A stretch of 64,000 bases of DNA from Euclidia mi (lineage: Eukaryota > Arthropoda > Insecta > Lepidoptera > Erebidae). The stretch spans positions 90,871,034-90,935,033 of the forward strand of contig OX123186.2 in assembly GCA_944739405.2 (NCBI GenBank), written 5' to 3'. The notes under the pieces are model-generated. The model was given only the letters and a program-made list of their open reading frames with translations, was not told the origin of the DNA and made no database searches. Of the stretch, positions 1 to 10,149 are shown piece after piece (within the stretch, counting starts at the first letter, position 1; each line of letters opens with the position of its first letter). The position numbers and the translations under genes were made by a program.

Positions 1-193
1 ATAGTTATTAATTCAATGTATAATATTTCTACGTCATTATAGGTCTTAGTAAACAAGTTACAACTGGTTGTCTTCACGTCCGAGGTTTAGAGTTGATATC
101 AGTGGCGCGCACCGATCTGTTCATAAATTCTGTATTCTAGTGATTTCGAGACTATTTACTCGAGTAATACAAACAGTAAGTCGCGCATCCTTA

Positions 194-677
194 GGGTGCT
201 TGTACACGGCGCATGTAGCTTGAGCATGTTGAGGCACTTGCGCGGGTTACATGCACCGTAAAAATATCGTTTAAAATAATGTGCGGGTCCAGCGACTCGA
301 GCATGTACCAAAGCGAGCCACCCGCGCAAGTAATTCGCGTGCTCTGCGACGCGTGCGGGTCACTCGCGCATGTTATCTGTTAAAATTACATTTTTAACAT
401 ATGATTTTAAAATAATTTTCGTTCGTCGAGACATTTGACGCGATTCAAGTCATAAAGCTACCGCGCGAATAGCATGCACATGTAGCTCTTGACCACGAAC
501 AAATAACTTGTACATAGGTACAGCTTGCGCAAGTAGCCCGCGTCTTCACTTGCTCCAGTTATTTGCAACATGTACAAGTATAAGCGAGTAACTTGATCAA
601 GTAGCTTGCGCATATTACCCACGCGTGTAACCCGCACCTTTACTTGCTGCAGCTACATGCACCGTGTAGAAGCACCC
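194..677. mobile_element. Non-autonomous DNA transposon, PIF/Harbinger-like MITE
   Basis: The ends are inverted repeats of about 30 bp (left begins GGGTGCTTGTACACGG, right ends CCGTGTAGAAGCACCC) flanked by a 3-bp TTA direct repeat at 191-193 and 678-680. The interior is rich in short motifs such as CGCGCAAGTA and GCTTGCGCAAGTAGC in both orientations, a sub-terminal repeat arrangement. There is no coding capacity. A 3-bp TWA target duplication is typical of PIF/Harbinger; the family assignment is inference. Confidence 0.6.
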
Positions 678-949
678 TTAGTAAGGATAACACGTCTGTG
701 CCTCTCCGTGCAAATCTTTTATTTTAATACATAATGGTCATCTAGTTGTCTAAATTGTAGACACAATGTTCCATTGATATTCCAGTGGTGTCGAGGCAAA
801 GTATGCTATATAGGATATACGAGACTACGCCGCTAGGGGACATCGAAGAGTAAAGTGGTTTTTGTAAGTACATCTCAAACGCCTTTAGATGTATATCCAT
901 AGGTTAAGCTCAAAACGGACTTTCACCTTTGACCTTCTGATAGACTTGT

Positions 950-1205
950 ATCATCATCATCATCCTTTATAGCGTATCCCGGTTGCATCGAAGAATTACG
1001 CCTTGGCGCCCGGGGTCCGCTTACATGTCTAACCAGATTGAGAGAATATCAGCTTTTCTACAGAGCGACTGCCGTCTGACCTCCGTAACCCTAAGGGATA
1101 GCGATATTCTACGGTTTAGACTAGTATGAGTTTATTTGCGGACACTCCTAGTAACGACTGTTACCGATCTTCATGACATTCAGATATAACATGTATCTTC
1201 TTCTT
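950..1205 (+). repeat. SINE-like interspersed repeat, family B
   Basis: It shares an ordered set of motifs with 33290-33540, 38510-38760 and 62690-62930: a 'gcgctatcccggt' head, 'tcagcttttctacagagcgactgcc', 'gggatagcgatattc', 'gtttagactagta' and 'aacgactgt...atcttcatgac'. It is non-coding. The remainder of 684-1299 shows nothing else recognisable. Confidence 0.6.
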
Positions 1206-1299
1206 CTGTCTGGCGATTATTAATCCCGGTCTACACCAGAGCCCGCTTCCTTATTAAAATTCACAACATAATATTTTAAGTTGTTTTTCATGTTTCCAG

Positions 1300-1487
1300 C
1301 TTCTTTTACAAAATCATGTAGAGGCGGACGCATTATAGAAATAGAAGGATACAGATTTTCTTTCCACCGGCTCTCTGGGTATAAAACCCGGTGGTTATGT
1401 GCCACCAACCATAGCAAGGGTTGCCGAGCTGCCGTGTTCACTGTTCAAGACGAAATTGTGAAACTAAATAATGAACATAATCATTAA
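1300..1487 (+). CDS. mod(mdg4): FLYWCH zinc-finger alternative terminal exon 1 of a mod(mdg4)-like locus
   Basis: This terminal exon encodes one FLYWCH zinc finger and would form the C-terminus of one isoform of a BTB/POZ chromatin protein. The acceptor is tttcatgtttccAG at 1298-1299. Two bases (CT) complete the incoming codon, then 61 codons run to TAA. The finger has the order RGGRII-x3-GYRFSFHR, TRWLCA (aromatic/Trp and first Cys), KGC (second Cys, C-x7-C) and a terminal HNH immediately before the stop. AATAAA lies at 1528-1533. The phase and layout match the other exons in the array. An upstream in-frame TTG/ATG belongs to the intron, so this is not an independent gene. The exon looks intact. 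Assignment to mod(mdg4) rests on FLYWCH array architecture, since the common exons are outside the window. Confidence 0.85.
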
Positions 1488-2416
1488 TTCACAAAAATTA
1501 AAGTTTGAAGAGCTACATACCCAGAGCAATAAAAACAAAGTGAATATGATATTTTGAAAATATGGAGAGTATTCTTAAAGAAGACTGACCCCCACCACCG
1601 AGTACGACACAAAGCCAGGAAGAAGGATTGAGAAAAAAGAGAGAGATAGGTACTGCACGCGCTTGTACCTCAGATCAAGTGAAATGTATATGGTACTGTA
1701 GCGCTATTACTTAGCATTACAAAGAGACAAAGGACTTAACATGTTCCAAGACAGGTGACATGACTTAGCTGGGTGTCTGACATGGTCAAACTCTATGGGC
1801 GGCGGTTGCCGCTTACCATCAGGTGGGCCGTCATTGTGATAAACTTCCTGAAGGCCAACAAAGCTCGATTCTTATACCGTATCTTTTTGGTGGTTGGTTC
1901 AATTATATGACGTTAGAACAGAGGCATATATATTATGCAATTTCTTATTGAAATCACATCACTCAATCACATTTTGCTCAAATAAAAGACGTGTAATTGA
2001 AAAATATATTGTGTACTATTTTTATTTTTTTAAATACCATACCTACCTTTATAAGTACGTAGCTCGAGATGTGCAGACTAGTTTATCTGTAAGATAAATG
2101 ACGCATAAAGAACTAATAGGACTAAGTCAACGTTTTTCTTCACATTAACCACTGTTTGTAACCTACTAGCATGCGCCCGCGGCTTCACCAGCCCTAAACT
2201 TTCTACTTTTCTTTACCCCCTTAGGGGTGGCATATTCAAAATACTTCCTTAATGGGCACCTATCCACTGAATTCAAAATTTGAAAAAAAATATCTCAAAT
2301 TTCCAAATCTATGGATAGAAACACTGTAACCGTCCGTAAGTCACAAAAGGAAACCACTGTCCAAACATGTTTTTAGCTTTTGTAATTTCATCATTTCATT
2401 TCATTTTGTAAATTCA
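1488..2416. other. Intron/intergenic stretch with no recognised feature
   Basis: Apart from the polyadenylation signal of the preceding exon near 1528, I see no supported gene or repeat boundary. A short open frame at 1894-2097 is AT-rich and has no recognisable domain. Confidence 0.5.
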
Positions 2417-2645
2417 GGGTGCATAGGGTTCCCATCAAGAACTTAGGATCCCAAGTCAACCTCACCTGCAAGTGGTGCACCTGCCGATTAACGGACGAGG
2501 CTCTGGCAAACAAAATATCCCGATAAGCGGCAATAGGCTCGCCACCTATTACGTGGGATCAAAACACTGGCGAAAAGTGGGCGTTTAATATGCCTCTGCC
2601 TACCCCTTCGGGGAAACAGGCGTGAGTCTATGTATGTATGTATGT
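2417..2645 (-). repeat. Interspersed repeat, family A (SINE-like), minus copy
   Basis: Near-identical in reverse complement to 8201-8417. On the minus strand it reads 'actcacgcctgtttccccga', then 'aggggtaggcagaggc', 'cccacttttcgccag', 'cgtaataggtggcgagcc' and ends with 'gggaaccctatgcacc'. A (tatg)n microsatellite abuts the head at 2631-2644. A related head recurs at 22990-23110 and 62610-62650. Confidence 0.75.
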
Positions 2646-2700
2646 AATTTCATCTCTACGATGATGTGTCAGTCAGGTCAAGTAATTTATATATTATAAT

Positions 2701-2905
2701 ATTAGATGAGCCCGCGGTTACACCCGCGCTATTTAAGATTACTGCTCCGCTCCCGTGGCTCATAGCGTGATGTTATATAGCCTTTCTCGATAAATGGGCT
2801 ATCTAACACTGAAAGTTTTCAAACCGGACCAGTAGTTCCTGAGATCAGCGCGTTCAACCAAACAAACAAACAAACTCTTCAGCTTTATATATTAAAGTAT
2901 AAGAT
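2701..2905 (-). repeat. Short interspersed element, inverted partner of 55838-56042
   Basis: It matches 55838-56042 in reverse complement over about 200 bp, including 'gcccgcggttacacccgcg', 'ggctatctaacactgaaag', 'tagttcctgagatcagcgcg' and 'aaacaaactcttcagctt'. Non-coding, with no clear TSD. It resembles the short Helitron-like or SINE elements common in Lepidoptera; the class is uncertain. 2906-3335 holds nothing recognisable. Confidence 0.65.
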
Positions 2906-3339
2906 TAGATACATGATGATGATTATTACACTGCTGTTTGCGGATTACCTCTGAACATGAGAGAAGGATTAGAGCTTAATCTGAACATAAGAGTAGGTCT
3001 GCAAACACACGTGGAATGGACACAGTCACGGGCATCTCCCAGACGATAGGGTCCGCCTATGCGGATTGAATACTGGAGGGGTTGTGCATGCAACGAATGT
3101 GCATGCCATACTACACTACTATGGTAGATTCAAGTGCAAAGGGAATATTTATAAGTCTAAGTGCCACGAATATTCTAAATTTATTTTAGTAGAGAGATAT
3201 TTACAAAAACAACCAAATAAAAGCGAAAAGTACCAATTATGAAATAACATCTCTAAATTATTATATCATAAAATTACAAAATTATTAAATACTAGCAGTT
3301 GCCAGTAGCTTCACTCACGTATAAAAATAACATTATTAT

Positions 3340-3660
3340 TATAATTTTTTTTATGGTAATAGGCGGCAAACGAGCAGACAGATCGCCTGATGGTAAGCAA
3401 TTACCGCCGCCCATAGACCCAAGCAACACCACAGGAGTCACAAGTGCGTGGCCGCCTCTCTTGGAGTTGGGAAAAGGGATAGGATGAGGAGTGGGATGAG
3501 GGAGAAGGAATAGGGGATAGGGCCTCCGACACTCTCACTCACCGAACGAAACGCAACAGTTTAGGTACTGTTACTTTACGTCGATTTTCTGTGAGAGGGT
3601 AGTACTTCCCCGGTCGAGCCGGCCCATTCATGCTGAAATCTGCAAGGCTCTACTACCTTC
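3340..3660 (+). repeat. Interspersed repeat, family E
   Basis: It is highly similar to 6265-6575 and more distantly to 36055-36265. Shared blocks include 'cgcctgatggtaagcaatta', 'caagcaacaccacaggagtc', 'gatgaggagtgggatgaggg', 'cgaacgaaacgcaacagtt' and 'gagagggtagtacttccccg'. The spurious open frames across it are shadows of the repeat. Confidence 0.75.
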
Positions 3661-3956
3661 ACAATTATATCTTAAATTGCGTACACACTTGCGAGAGCCC
3701 TCTCATAAATATTCTTAGCGGAGGCTTACTATGTATAAACTACTTCTCTGCCAAATTTCATCTACATACATCCAGCGATATTCGAGATTTCGTGATGACC
3801 TTTCCCTTTAATATATATATATAGCTTCGTGGCGCTTAGACTCACAAATAAACTGGTACTCATTATTAGGGACGTATTTCATGATTGGTACCTTCCCTTA
3901 ACTTAATTTGTATTTTTTTCTTAAATAAAATCATAATCGCCTATCTCCTCTTTCAG

Positions 3957-4681
3957 AGATCGTCTTCTCAAGATCGGCTAGAGGCGGTCGCATAATAGAA
4001 ACTTTTAAACACTCGCGTTGCATGTTTAAGAATATATATCTATACGGGAATTAACGCGAACATGCATTAGGTATTTACATACCTTATTTTTACGTACGAA
4101 CGTATAAAGGAGCACATCGCAGCTGTAAAGAACCGTCAAACGAACAAATCGGCGATTGCGGAACATTTACTTCAATCGGGCACCAATCACTGGATTGAAT
4201 TTCATCGTCCCCAAGTCCTCTCCACGGAACGCCACTTTTACCCAAGGGTTGTGCGTGAAGCGATCGAAATCAGAAAACATAAAAATTTCAATCGGGAAGA
4301 GGGCTTCAAATTGTCATCGGCGTGGAATCCAGTGATCCGGTTAACAATACCCTACTTTAATGCGCAGTCGGCGAATGTTCAATATACAGATACGGTTAGT
4401 GTGTTTTGCGCCGGCACTTCGAAAATCAACAACGCGGGGGTAGAAATAGAATCTTCTACCTCGCACTCGGAGACGTGACATCGCTACACCAGTCAGCTTG
4501 CGACCACGGGACGTGCAGCGGTCGCATAATGACCATAGCTGGGTACAGGTGCGCCTACCATCTGGCCTCAAAGTTCAAGACCAGATGGCAATGCGCCACG
4601 TACCATAGGCGAGGGTGCCGAGCTGTTGTGTACACCTTAGAGGATGAGATTATCAAGATAAATAATATTCATAATCACTGA
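3957..4681 (+). pseudogene. mod(mdg4): FLYWCH terminal exon 2 interrupted by a Penelope-like insertion
   Basis: The exon start is conserved: acceptor ctcctctttcAG at 3955-3956, AG completing a codon, then a short lead into RGGRI as in exon 1. After 13 bases of the conserved block (3984-3996) the exon is broken by foreign DNA. It resumes at 4518 with a second copy of the same 13 bases (GCGGTCGCATAAT) and continues to the stop at 4681. The resumed part has TIAGYRCAYH, TRWQCA, RRGC and a terminal HNH. Counting the 13 bases once gives an uninterrupted FLYWCH exon in the array's usual phase, so this is a clean insertion with target duplication. As it stands the original acceptor leads into stops inside the insertion. 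A CAG at the 3' end of the insert (ctacaccagtcAG|CT, exon from 4499) would splice in the correct phase into an open frame of similar length, so residual use is possible. Confidence 0.8.
3997..4517 (+). mobile_element. 5'-truncated Penelope-like element with GIY-YIG endonuclease C-terminus
   Basis: Inserted inside FLYWCH exon 2 and flanked by a 13-bp direct repeat (3984-3996 and 4518-4530). From about 4093 to 4478 it reads as one frame with the C-terminal part of the Penelope-type GIY-YIG endonuclease: KEHIAAVKNR, then AIAEHLLQSGTNHWI, then REAIEIRKHKNFNREEGFKLS and AWNPVI, ending at TGA 4476-4478. The reverse transcriptase domain is absent. The 5' portion (3997-4090) is non-coding and may be pseudo-LTR sequence. 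It is probably inert. Orientation is the same as the host exon. Confidence 0.75.
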
Positions 4682-4845
4682 TCGCAATGTGGATGGATGA
4701 GTGGACGAATTGTATAAGAAAGGGAATATATATAGCCAGGCATGTAATGTGGCTCGAGAAGGGATTTCTTTTCACCGGTAAGTCCAAAAACCTTAAAATA
4801 CAAATGATATTTTTAATAATTGTAGTTATTACAATAGTATTATGT

Positions 4846-5090
4846 CATCATCAGCCTTAAACAGTCCACTGCTGGACTAGGCCTCTCCTTTAAAAGGAGG
4901 AATTGGCCTACTATACCACGCTGACCAAACGGGTTGATATAGGGTTTTTTTCAAGTTTTCCTTCTCTTACAGTGCTGTTCTCTGCATAATATGCTCCCTC
5001 TGTCAGCTCTTACGACACCCATGGGATGATATGGGGTGGTGACAATCCGTATTCTTAATCCGTCACCACACGGACAATATGTAGTTTGTA
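4846..5090 (+). repeat. SINE-like repeat, family C
   Basis: The opening 'gtcatcatcagcctta...cagtccactgctggact' and 'aaggaggaattggccta' are characteristic of a lepidopteran SINE. The whole unit recurs inverted at 33541-33815. The rest of 5091-5833 contains a somewhat GC-richer stretch near 5140-5345 (see findings) and no supported coding sequence. Confidence 0.7.
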
Positions 5091-5833
5091 GACAAAAATG
5101 ATACTATCGCATGCAAATAAAAAAAATATACATTGCTGGCAAAACGTGGGTACCATCTAGTACTACGTAGGCGATTGCGCAATGTATTTCGTTCACTGCG
5201 AACGTCGCGTGCGACTAGCCAATGGATACATCGCGTAGACCGGCTACTCGAAGCGGCCGGTCGACGCGTGAACGATTTAGTGATGTGCTTGTGCAGATCT
5301 ACTAACGTGATAGCGTTAAATGTTCTTGTGTGAGTAAGTTTGACGGCGCATGGTAAATAAACGCTGTTTGACAGGCTAAAGTCTATTTTTTTGCACGTTC
5401 TGATTTAAAAAATGCGAGTGTGTGCGCGACTGCGTTTCTATTGATTTTACTAAAGTGTATGTGTAGTAGTAGCGGTGTGGTAGGGGCAAACTGGCGACAC
5501 AGGTTTCCGATACATTTTCGTCTAGAGGGCATATCTACTATAATTAATATATCTATGGTGCCCAGCATTGGGACAATAAAGAGGGCTGTACAATAATAAT
5601 TTAAGACGCACTTATTTACATGTTACCTATGATCCTGACTAATGTTATTCTCGTAAAACGAAAGTAATTAATTATTTTTTCATATATATTTACTTACTTA
5701 TATGTTTTTTTCTATATTGACCTAATTTTTATTTGCCTTTTTTTAATTTTTCCGATAGTATTAAACCGGTCTTGTATAATTCCCCAATGCAGTATTTATA
5801 TTGGTACATTAACTAAGGACATTTAAATTTCAG

Positions 5834-6051
5834 TGTACGTTTTCCCTCCTATGGAAATTGTGAAACATCGAACAAACAGAGGTCGAGAATGTATTATCTG
5901 CGGTGACTATAGACACACTTTTAAAAGAAGGAATAAGGATGGAAGCAAAGTGTGGAGATGCAAATTTAGAACATGTCCGGGTGTAATTCATACTAACAAT
6001 GGAACAGTCTTTAGACAAACTTTGCATACATGTCTAACGTATGTTAAATAA
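5834..6051 (+). CDS. mod(mdg4): Divergent FLYWCH-like terminal exon 3
   Basis: Acceptor ggacatttaaatttcAG at 5832-5833; TG completes the incoming codon and 71 codons follow to TAA. The core VWRCKFRTC is the FLYWCH W-x-C ... C block, shortened to C-x4-C, and the final ligand pair is H-T-C instead of H-x-H. An extra pair of cysteines, CIIC, sits in the N-terminal strand region (IICGDYRHTF). The exon could therefore bind zinc with a different ligand set. Length, phase and terminal stop agree with the other exons. The gene call depends on array context; the finger alone would be a weak family match. Confidence 0.72.
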
Positions 6052-6264
6052 GCATTGATGTACAAAAACCCGAGATGCACAGTGTTGAACTAAAGTGACA
6101 TTCAAAACCGTAGTAAAAGAGCTATAGTTATGATAATTATATCATATAATTTTGTAAATTAAACCATACATACTTGTCTTAAAGTTGTATTTACGTCGTA
6201 ACATTTTCGCATTTGACGTCTGCGCCGTGCAACGAACGATACAGTACCATGAAAAAAAAGCAAT

Positions 6265-6575
6265 TTTTGTTTATGTTAATGTCGGCAAACGAGCAGATGT
6301 ATCGCCTGATGGTAAGCAATTACCACGGCCCATGGACACAAGCAACACCACAGGAGTCACAAGTGTGTTGCCGCCCCTTGGAGTTGAGAAAAGGAATAGG
6401 ATGAGGAGTGGGATGAGGGTAGAAGGAATAGGGAATAGGGTCTCCGGCACTCTCACTCACTGAACGAAACGCAACAGTTTAGGTACTGTTACTTTACGTC
6501 AATTTTCTGTGAGAGGGTAGTACTTCCCCGGTCGAGCCGTCCCATTCATGCTGAAATCAGCAAGGCTCTACTACA
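6265..6575 (+). repeat. Interspersed repeat, family E, second copy
   Basis: It is about 85-90 percent similar by eye to 3340-3660 over its whole length, same orientation, and runs directly into the LINE fragment that begins near 6576. It carries no gene; the open frames here are shadows. Confidence 0.75.
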
Positions 6576-7802
6576 TTCAATGCAAAATGCTATTTCCGGG
6601 CGGTCTTGAGACGCATGTTACATATCTCTCAGGGAAACTTAGCTCAGCTGCTTATGCCGTTAAGAAGGTTCGTAGGTTGACCGATGTCGATACGGCTAGA
6701 TTGGTTTATTTTAGTTATTTTCATAGTGTTATGTCATATGGCATATTGTTATGGGGTAGAGCTGCTGATATCCAAAATATTTTTATATTGCAGAAACGGG
6801 CAGTTAGGGCCATTTACCAGTTAAAGACAAGAGTCTCACTCAAAGAAAAATTTAAAACTATTGGTATTCTTACTGTAGCGTCACAATATATTTATGCCAG
6901 TGTTATGCATGTAAGACTAAACATAAATTCTTATAAAATGAATAGTGACAGACACAATATCAATACTAGAAATAGACATAAATTATGTGTTCCGTATTTT
7001 CGTTTGCACAAAACGCATAGCTCTTTTATTGGGCTCAGTATTCGCATATACAATAAATTACCAACTTATATTTTAGCCATGCCATTAAGTTCGTTTCAGG
7101 CAGAAGTTAAAAATAATCTTATGAATAAGGCATATTACAGTTTGAAGGATTATTTTGATGACAGGAGCGCTTGGAAGTAGTTGTTCGCTTTTGACTAGGT
7201 CAATAATTAGTAGTTTTATTTTATAGTGTAGTTAATTACGATAATATTCTCATTTCATACTTTGCATTCATGTTCCACACTTTCATTATAACTTTGCGGA
7301 TTTGTAAAATATAATGTGGGTAACTCGTGGTCATGGGCTAACTAATAGGTTGTCGATTGCTTTGGTTTCATAATACCGTTAATTTCTGCTTCATTCACTT
7401 CTACCATAGTTCTGACCATGTTCGCGAGTTGCCTACATTAAAAAGACGTAAGTGGATGCTCCTGTTTCACCATATTTACTTTGGGAGGCTTACCATATGA
7501 ACATCATTTACTGCTTGAGTATGATATCAATAGCTACTAAAAATTTTACTAGTAGATGTCTACAATGTGAAACAGTTGCAGCTCCTTACAAAAATAAAAT
7601 GTACCACCATTATATTTGTTTGAAAAGAGTGGCCATGAGTTTTATTGCCCGTTCTTTCTCGTGGTTCTACCTATTGCATTGCGAACGTGGCAGTAAATGT
7701 AAATGTAGAATCATTAAGTAATTAACTTAAATTTTGACGTTCATAAGCGTCACTTTGTGGCCTAGATGAATAAATGATTTTGATTTTGATTTTGATTTTG
7801 AC
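6576..7802 (+). mobile_element. 5'-truncated non-LTR retrotransposon (jockey/CR1-like), RT C-terminus plus 3' tail
   Basis: An open frame ending at 7180 encodes the region following the reverse transcriptase palm in jockey/CR1-type LINEs: YLSGKLSSAAYAVKKVRRL, YFHSVMSYGILLWG, ILQKRAVRAIY, then PYFRLHKTHSS and YNKLPTYILAM. The catalytic FADD-type motif lies upstream and is missing. About 580 bp of 3' UTR follow, then a GATTTT-type short repeat tail (7769-7800), a common 3' end of lepidopteran LINEs. The open frame at 7452-7721 lies in this UTR and I do not regard it as a gene. The junction with the family E repeat at about 6575 may be the 5' truncation point. Confidence 0.8.
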
Positions 7803-8177
7803 GTTAGCCTGTTTTGTCGCCTTTTCCGGGTTGGACTTCGTAGCTACAGGGGTGCTCGCAGTTTCCTGCTGATTATTATATCAATTAAAATAAGTGAAGT
7901 GAATATATTAAGCACTTCTTTTTGTTAGATTGTATTAAATACTTATTGAAATCAAAGTACTTGATATTTTTTTTACTTAGAACAACATTGACTTTGTCAC
8001 GTTGTAGGGACTAAGATATATCCTGCTATGACCTAGTATTATAACGTTAAAATCGTAAAAAGTATTCCGATTTCAATAAATATGGCGTGATTTTAATATT
8101 GCTTTAATTACAAAAAAAATGGCAATAAGGATATTATGAGGTTTACATGGAAAAATAATATCAGATAGTTTAAGTTA

Positions 8178-8203
8178 TTAATGCATGCATGCATGCATGC
8201 ATA
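8178..8203. repeat. (ATGC)n microsatellite
   Basis: About six perfect ATGC units immediately upstream of the family A repeat. Confidence 0.9.
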
Positions 8204-8417
8204 GACTCACGCCTGTTTCCCCGAAGGGGTAGGCAGAGGCATATTAAACGCCCACTTTTCGCCAGTGTTTTGATCCCACGTAATAGGTGGCGAGCCTATT
8301 GCCGCTTATTGGGACATTTTGTTTGCCAGAGCCTCGTCCGTTGGTCGGCAGGTGCACCACTTGCAGGTGAGGTTGGCTTGGGACCCTAAGTTCTTGGTGG
8401 GAACCCTATGCACCCTT
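8201..8417 (+). repeat. Interspersed repeat, family A, plus copy
   Basis: Reverse-complement match to 2417-2645 with only scattered differences. The head is 'gactcacgcctgtttccccg' and the end is 'gaaccctatgcaccctt'. Confidence 0.75.
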
Positions 8418-8559
8418 TAAGTTATTAAAGTGATGAATAACATTAAAACTTCTTTTTTATTACACTAATAAGTTTAAACTTAAGCGTTAAGTAATGTGCA
8501 GGTCAAATGAGATGATAAACCCGTGTTTGGTTATGTTTTTTAATGTTTAGGTATTTTAA

Positions 8560-8955
8560 CGGGCCACTGTAGCTTATAAAGAAGATTATGTTCTAGTAAA
8601 AAGTAACAGTGGCTCATAGACGCGGTTCTGTCTTGTAAAGGGTGACTATGGCTTATGAACACTGTTGTTTTCTAGTAAAGGGTAACAATGGCTTGTATGC
8701 GCTTCTGATCCAGCGGCGTATAACTGAAGCTTATTAAACTCCTGTTTACAGAATCCTTTCTGTTCTAGTAATTTGTAACAGTGGCTTATATATAGAGACA
8801 GTTTGTTTTAGAAAAGAATAATAGGCTTAAAGAGAGAGTTTGGTTCTCGATAAGGGTAACAGTGGTTCATAAATAGGACTGTGTTCTTTTAGGGATAACG
8901 GTACCTTACAAACGCGATTCTGCTCTAGTAAGCGGTTACCGCGGCTTGTCAACAC
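8560..8955 (+). repeat. Degenerate tandem minisatellite
   Basis: A motif close to 'ttctagtaaagggtaacagt' followed by 'ggcttataaac' recurs about eight times with roughly 40-bp spacing (for example near 8590, 8635, 8672, 8770, 8845, 8890, 8930), with much substitution. It has no coding potential. Confidence 0.55.
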
Positions 8956-9254
8956 AGTGAACATCGCAGTGTTTTTTTAGTAGTACCCAAAATCCTAATA
9001 AGGCAATCTGAAACACACGACTAAACTCATTAAATGAGTTTAATCATAACATTTTTATCTTTTTTATTTGATTTTGGCCAAATGGCATTCGCTCGGGTTT
9101 CTACTTTCGGTAACGCTTAGTTGCCATGGCAACTTAAGGAATTCCTTCTTCGTTGACCACGTGCTATATCGAAGTCTTATGTTAGTTCCATACATTTTAG
9201 CACTTAGCGATTAGCGATATCGTTAATCGATTGCCATTTGGCTAACTACGGAAT

Positions 9255-9412
9255 TCAAAATTCGAATTTTAGATAGATCTGTAGATTTTAGATTCGTCTT
9301 TGACAGTTTTTGACATAAGCTCCATACAAAATACATATTTTGCATGGAGCTTATGTCAAAAACTGTCAAAGACGAATCTAAAATCTACAGATCTATCTAT
9401 AATTCGAATATT
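9255..9412. repeat. Near-perfect palindrome, arms about 65-70 bp
   Basis: The left arm (core 9270-9326) is repeated in reverse complement at about 9342-9399, with a short AT-rich loop. The arm includes 'agatagatctgtagatttta' and 'gtctttgacagtttttgaca'. It is a foldback element or a local inverted duplication. Confidence 0.85.
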
Positions 9413-9592
9413 GAAAATGGCCGTAAGGGGGCTGATTTGAAAGTGACGGAAACTAACAAGATCCGTCAAATTTTGTTCTACTGTGTTAACTGTACAACTG
9501 TTTTATCAAATAAATAACACATTTTTCTTATTTCTGAAGTTCCTTTATCAGTTTTTTAGCCCAACAATAACAAAGTGATCGGTAGCTTAGCG

Positions 9593-9643
9593 GTGGCATA
9601 TGGATAGATTTTATTAAAGTAATAAAATCTATCCATATGCCAC
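9593..9643. repeat. Perfect 24-bp palindrome with 3-nt loop
   Basis: 9593-9616 and 9620-9643 are exact reverse complements around the loop AAG; the arm begins GTGGCATATGGATAG. Confidence 0.9.
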
Positions 9644-9922
9644 ATTTGTTTCGCAGTATTGTTTATTTAGTATTAAATCCTGATTCATCAACTTATTGCA
9701 ACCGAAGAGATTTTTACCTCAAGTTGAGCTTCAATTTCAAATGTGTTTGTACTCGCGGTCCACCTACGAAATTAGTCACATTACACAATGCGACTACCGT
9801 CACGCTCCAGATGATCGAAAATCTTCCTTTTGATAATCCTCTTTTGGAAAAAGCCTCCTTTTGTAAAATCCTCCTCTTGTAAAATCTCTACCAATCATTA
9901 CTAACAATATGTTTTTTCCCAG

Positions 9923-10149
9923 ATGCCGTATTTGATGCCACAAATGATCTACCAAAATCGATGTTATTCGACGGTTGTAAGTATATGAAGCACAGGAGGA
10001 ATAAATCTGGCATGACAAGATGGAGATGTCACGAATGCAATAAAGGCTGCAGTGCACGTCTCTTCACAGTCGGCACCGGACCTTATCAAGTCATTAAGAG
10101 CTATACCGTCCATACACATGATACTTCGACGATTTTTGAGGAATTTTAG
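9923..10149 (+). CDS. mod(mdg4): FLYWCH zinc-finger terminal exon 4
   Basis: Acceptor aatatgttttttcccAG at 9921-9922; AT completes the incoming codon, then 74 codons to TAG. The finger reads MLFDGCKYMKHRR, TRWRCHECNKGC and a terminal VHTHD. The first Cys is followed by a second two residues later (CHEC) before the conserved GC, so there is one cysteine more than usual. A 14-residue lead (AVFDATNDLPKS) precedes the finger and a short acidic tail (IFEEF) follows it. It looks intact and matches the array in phase. It would be the C-terminus of one BTB isoform. Confidence 0.83.

Noticed and set aside
7452..7721. 89-codon open frame with several cysteines
   Set aside because: It lies in the 3' UTR of the LINE fragment that ends in the GATTTT tail, and has no splice acceptor or domain.
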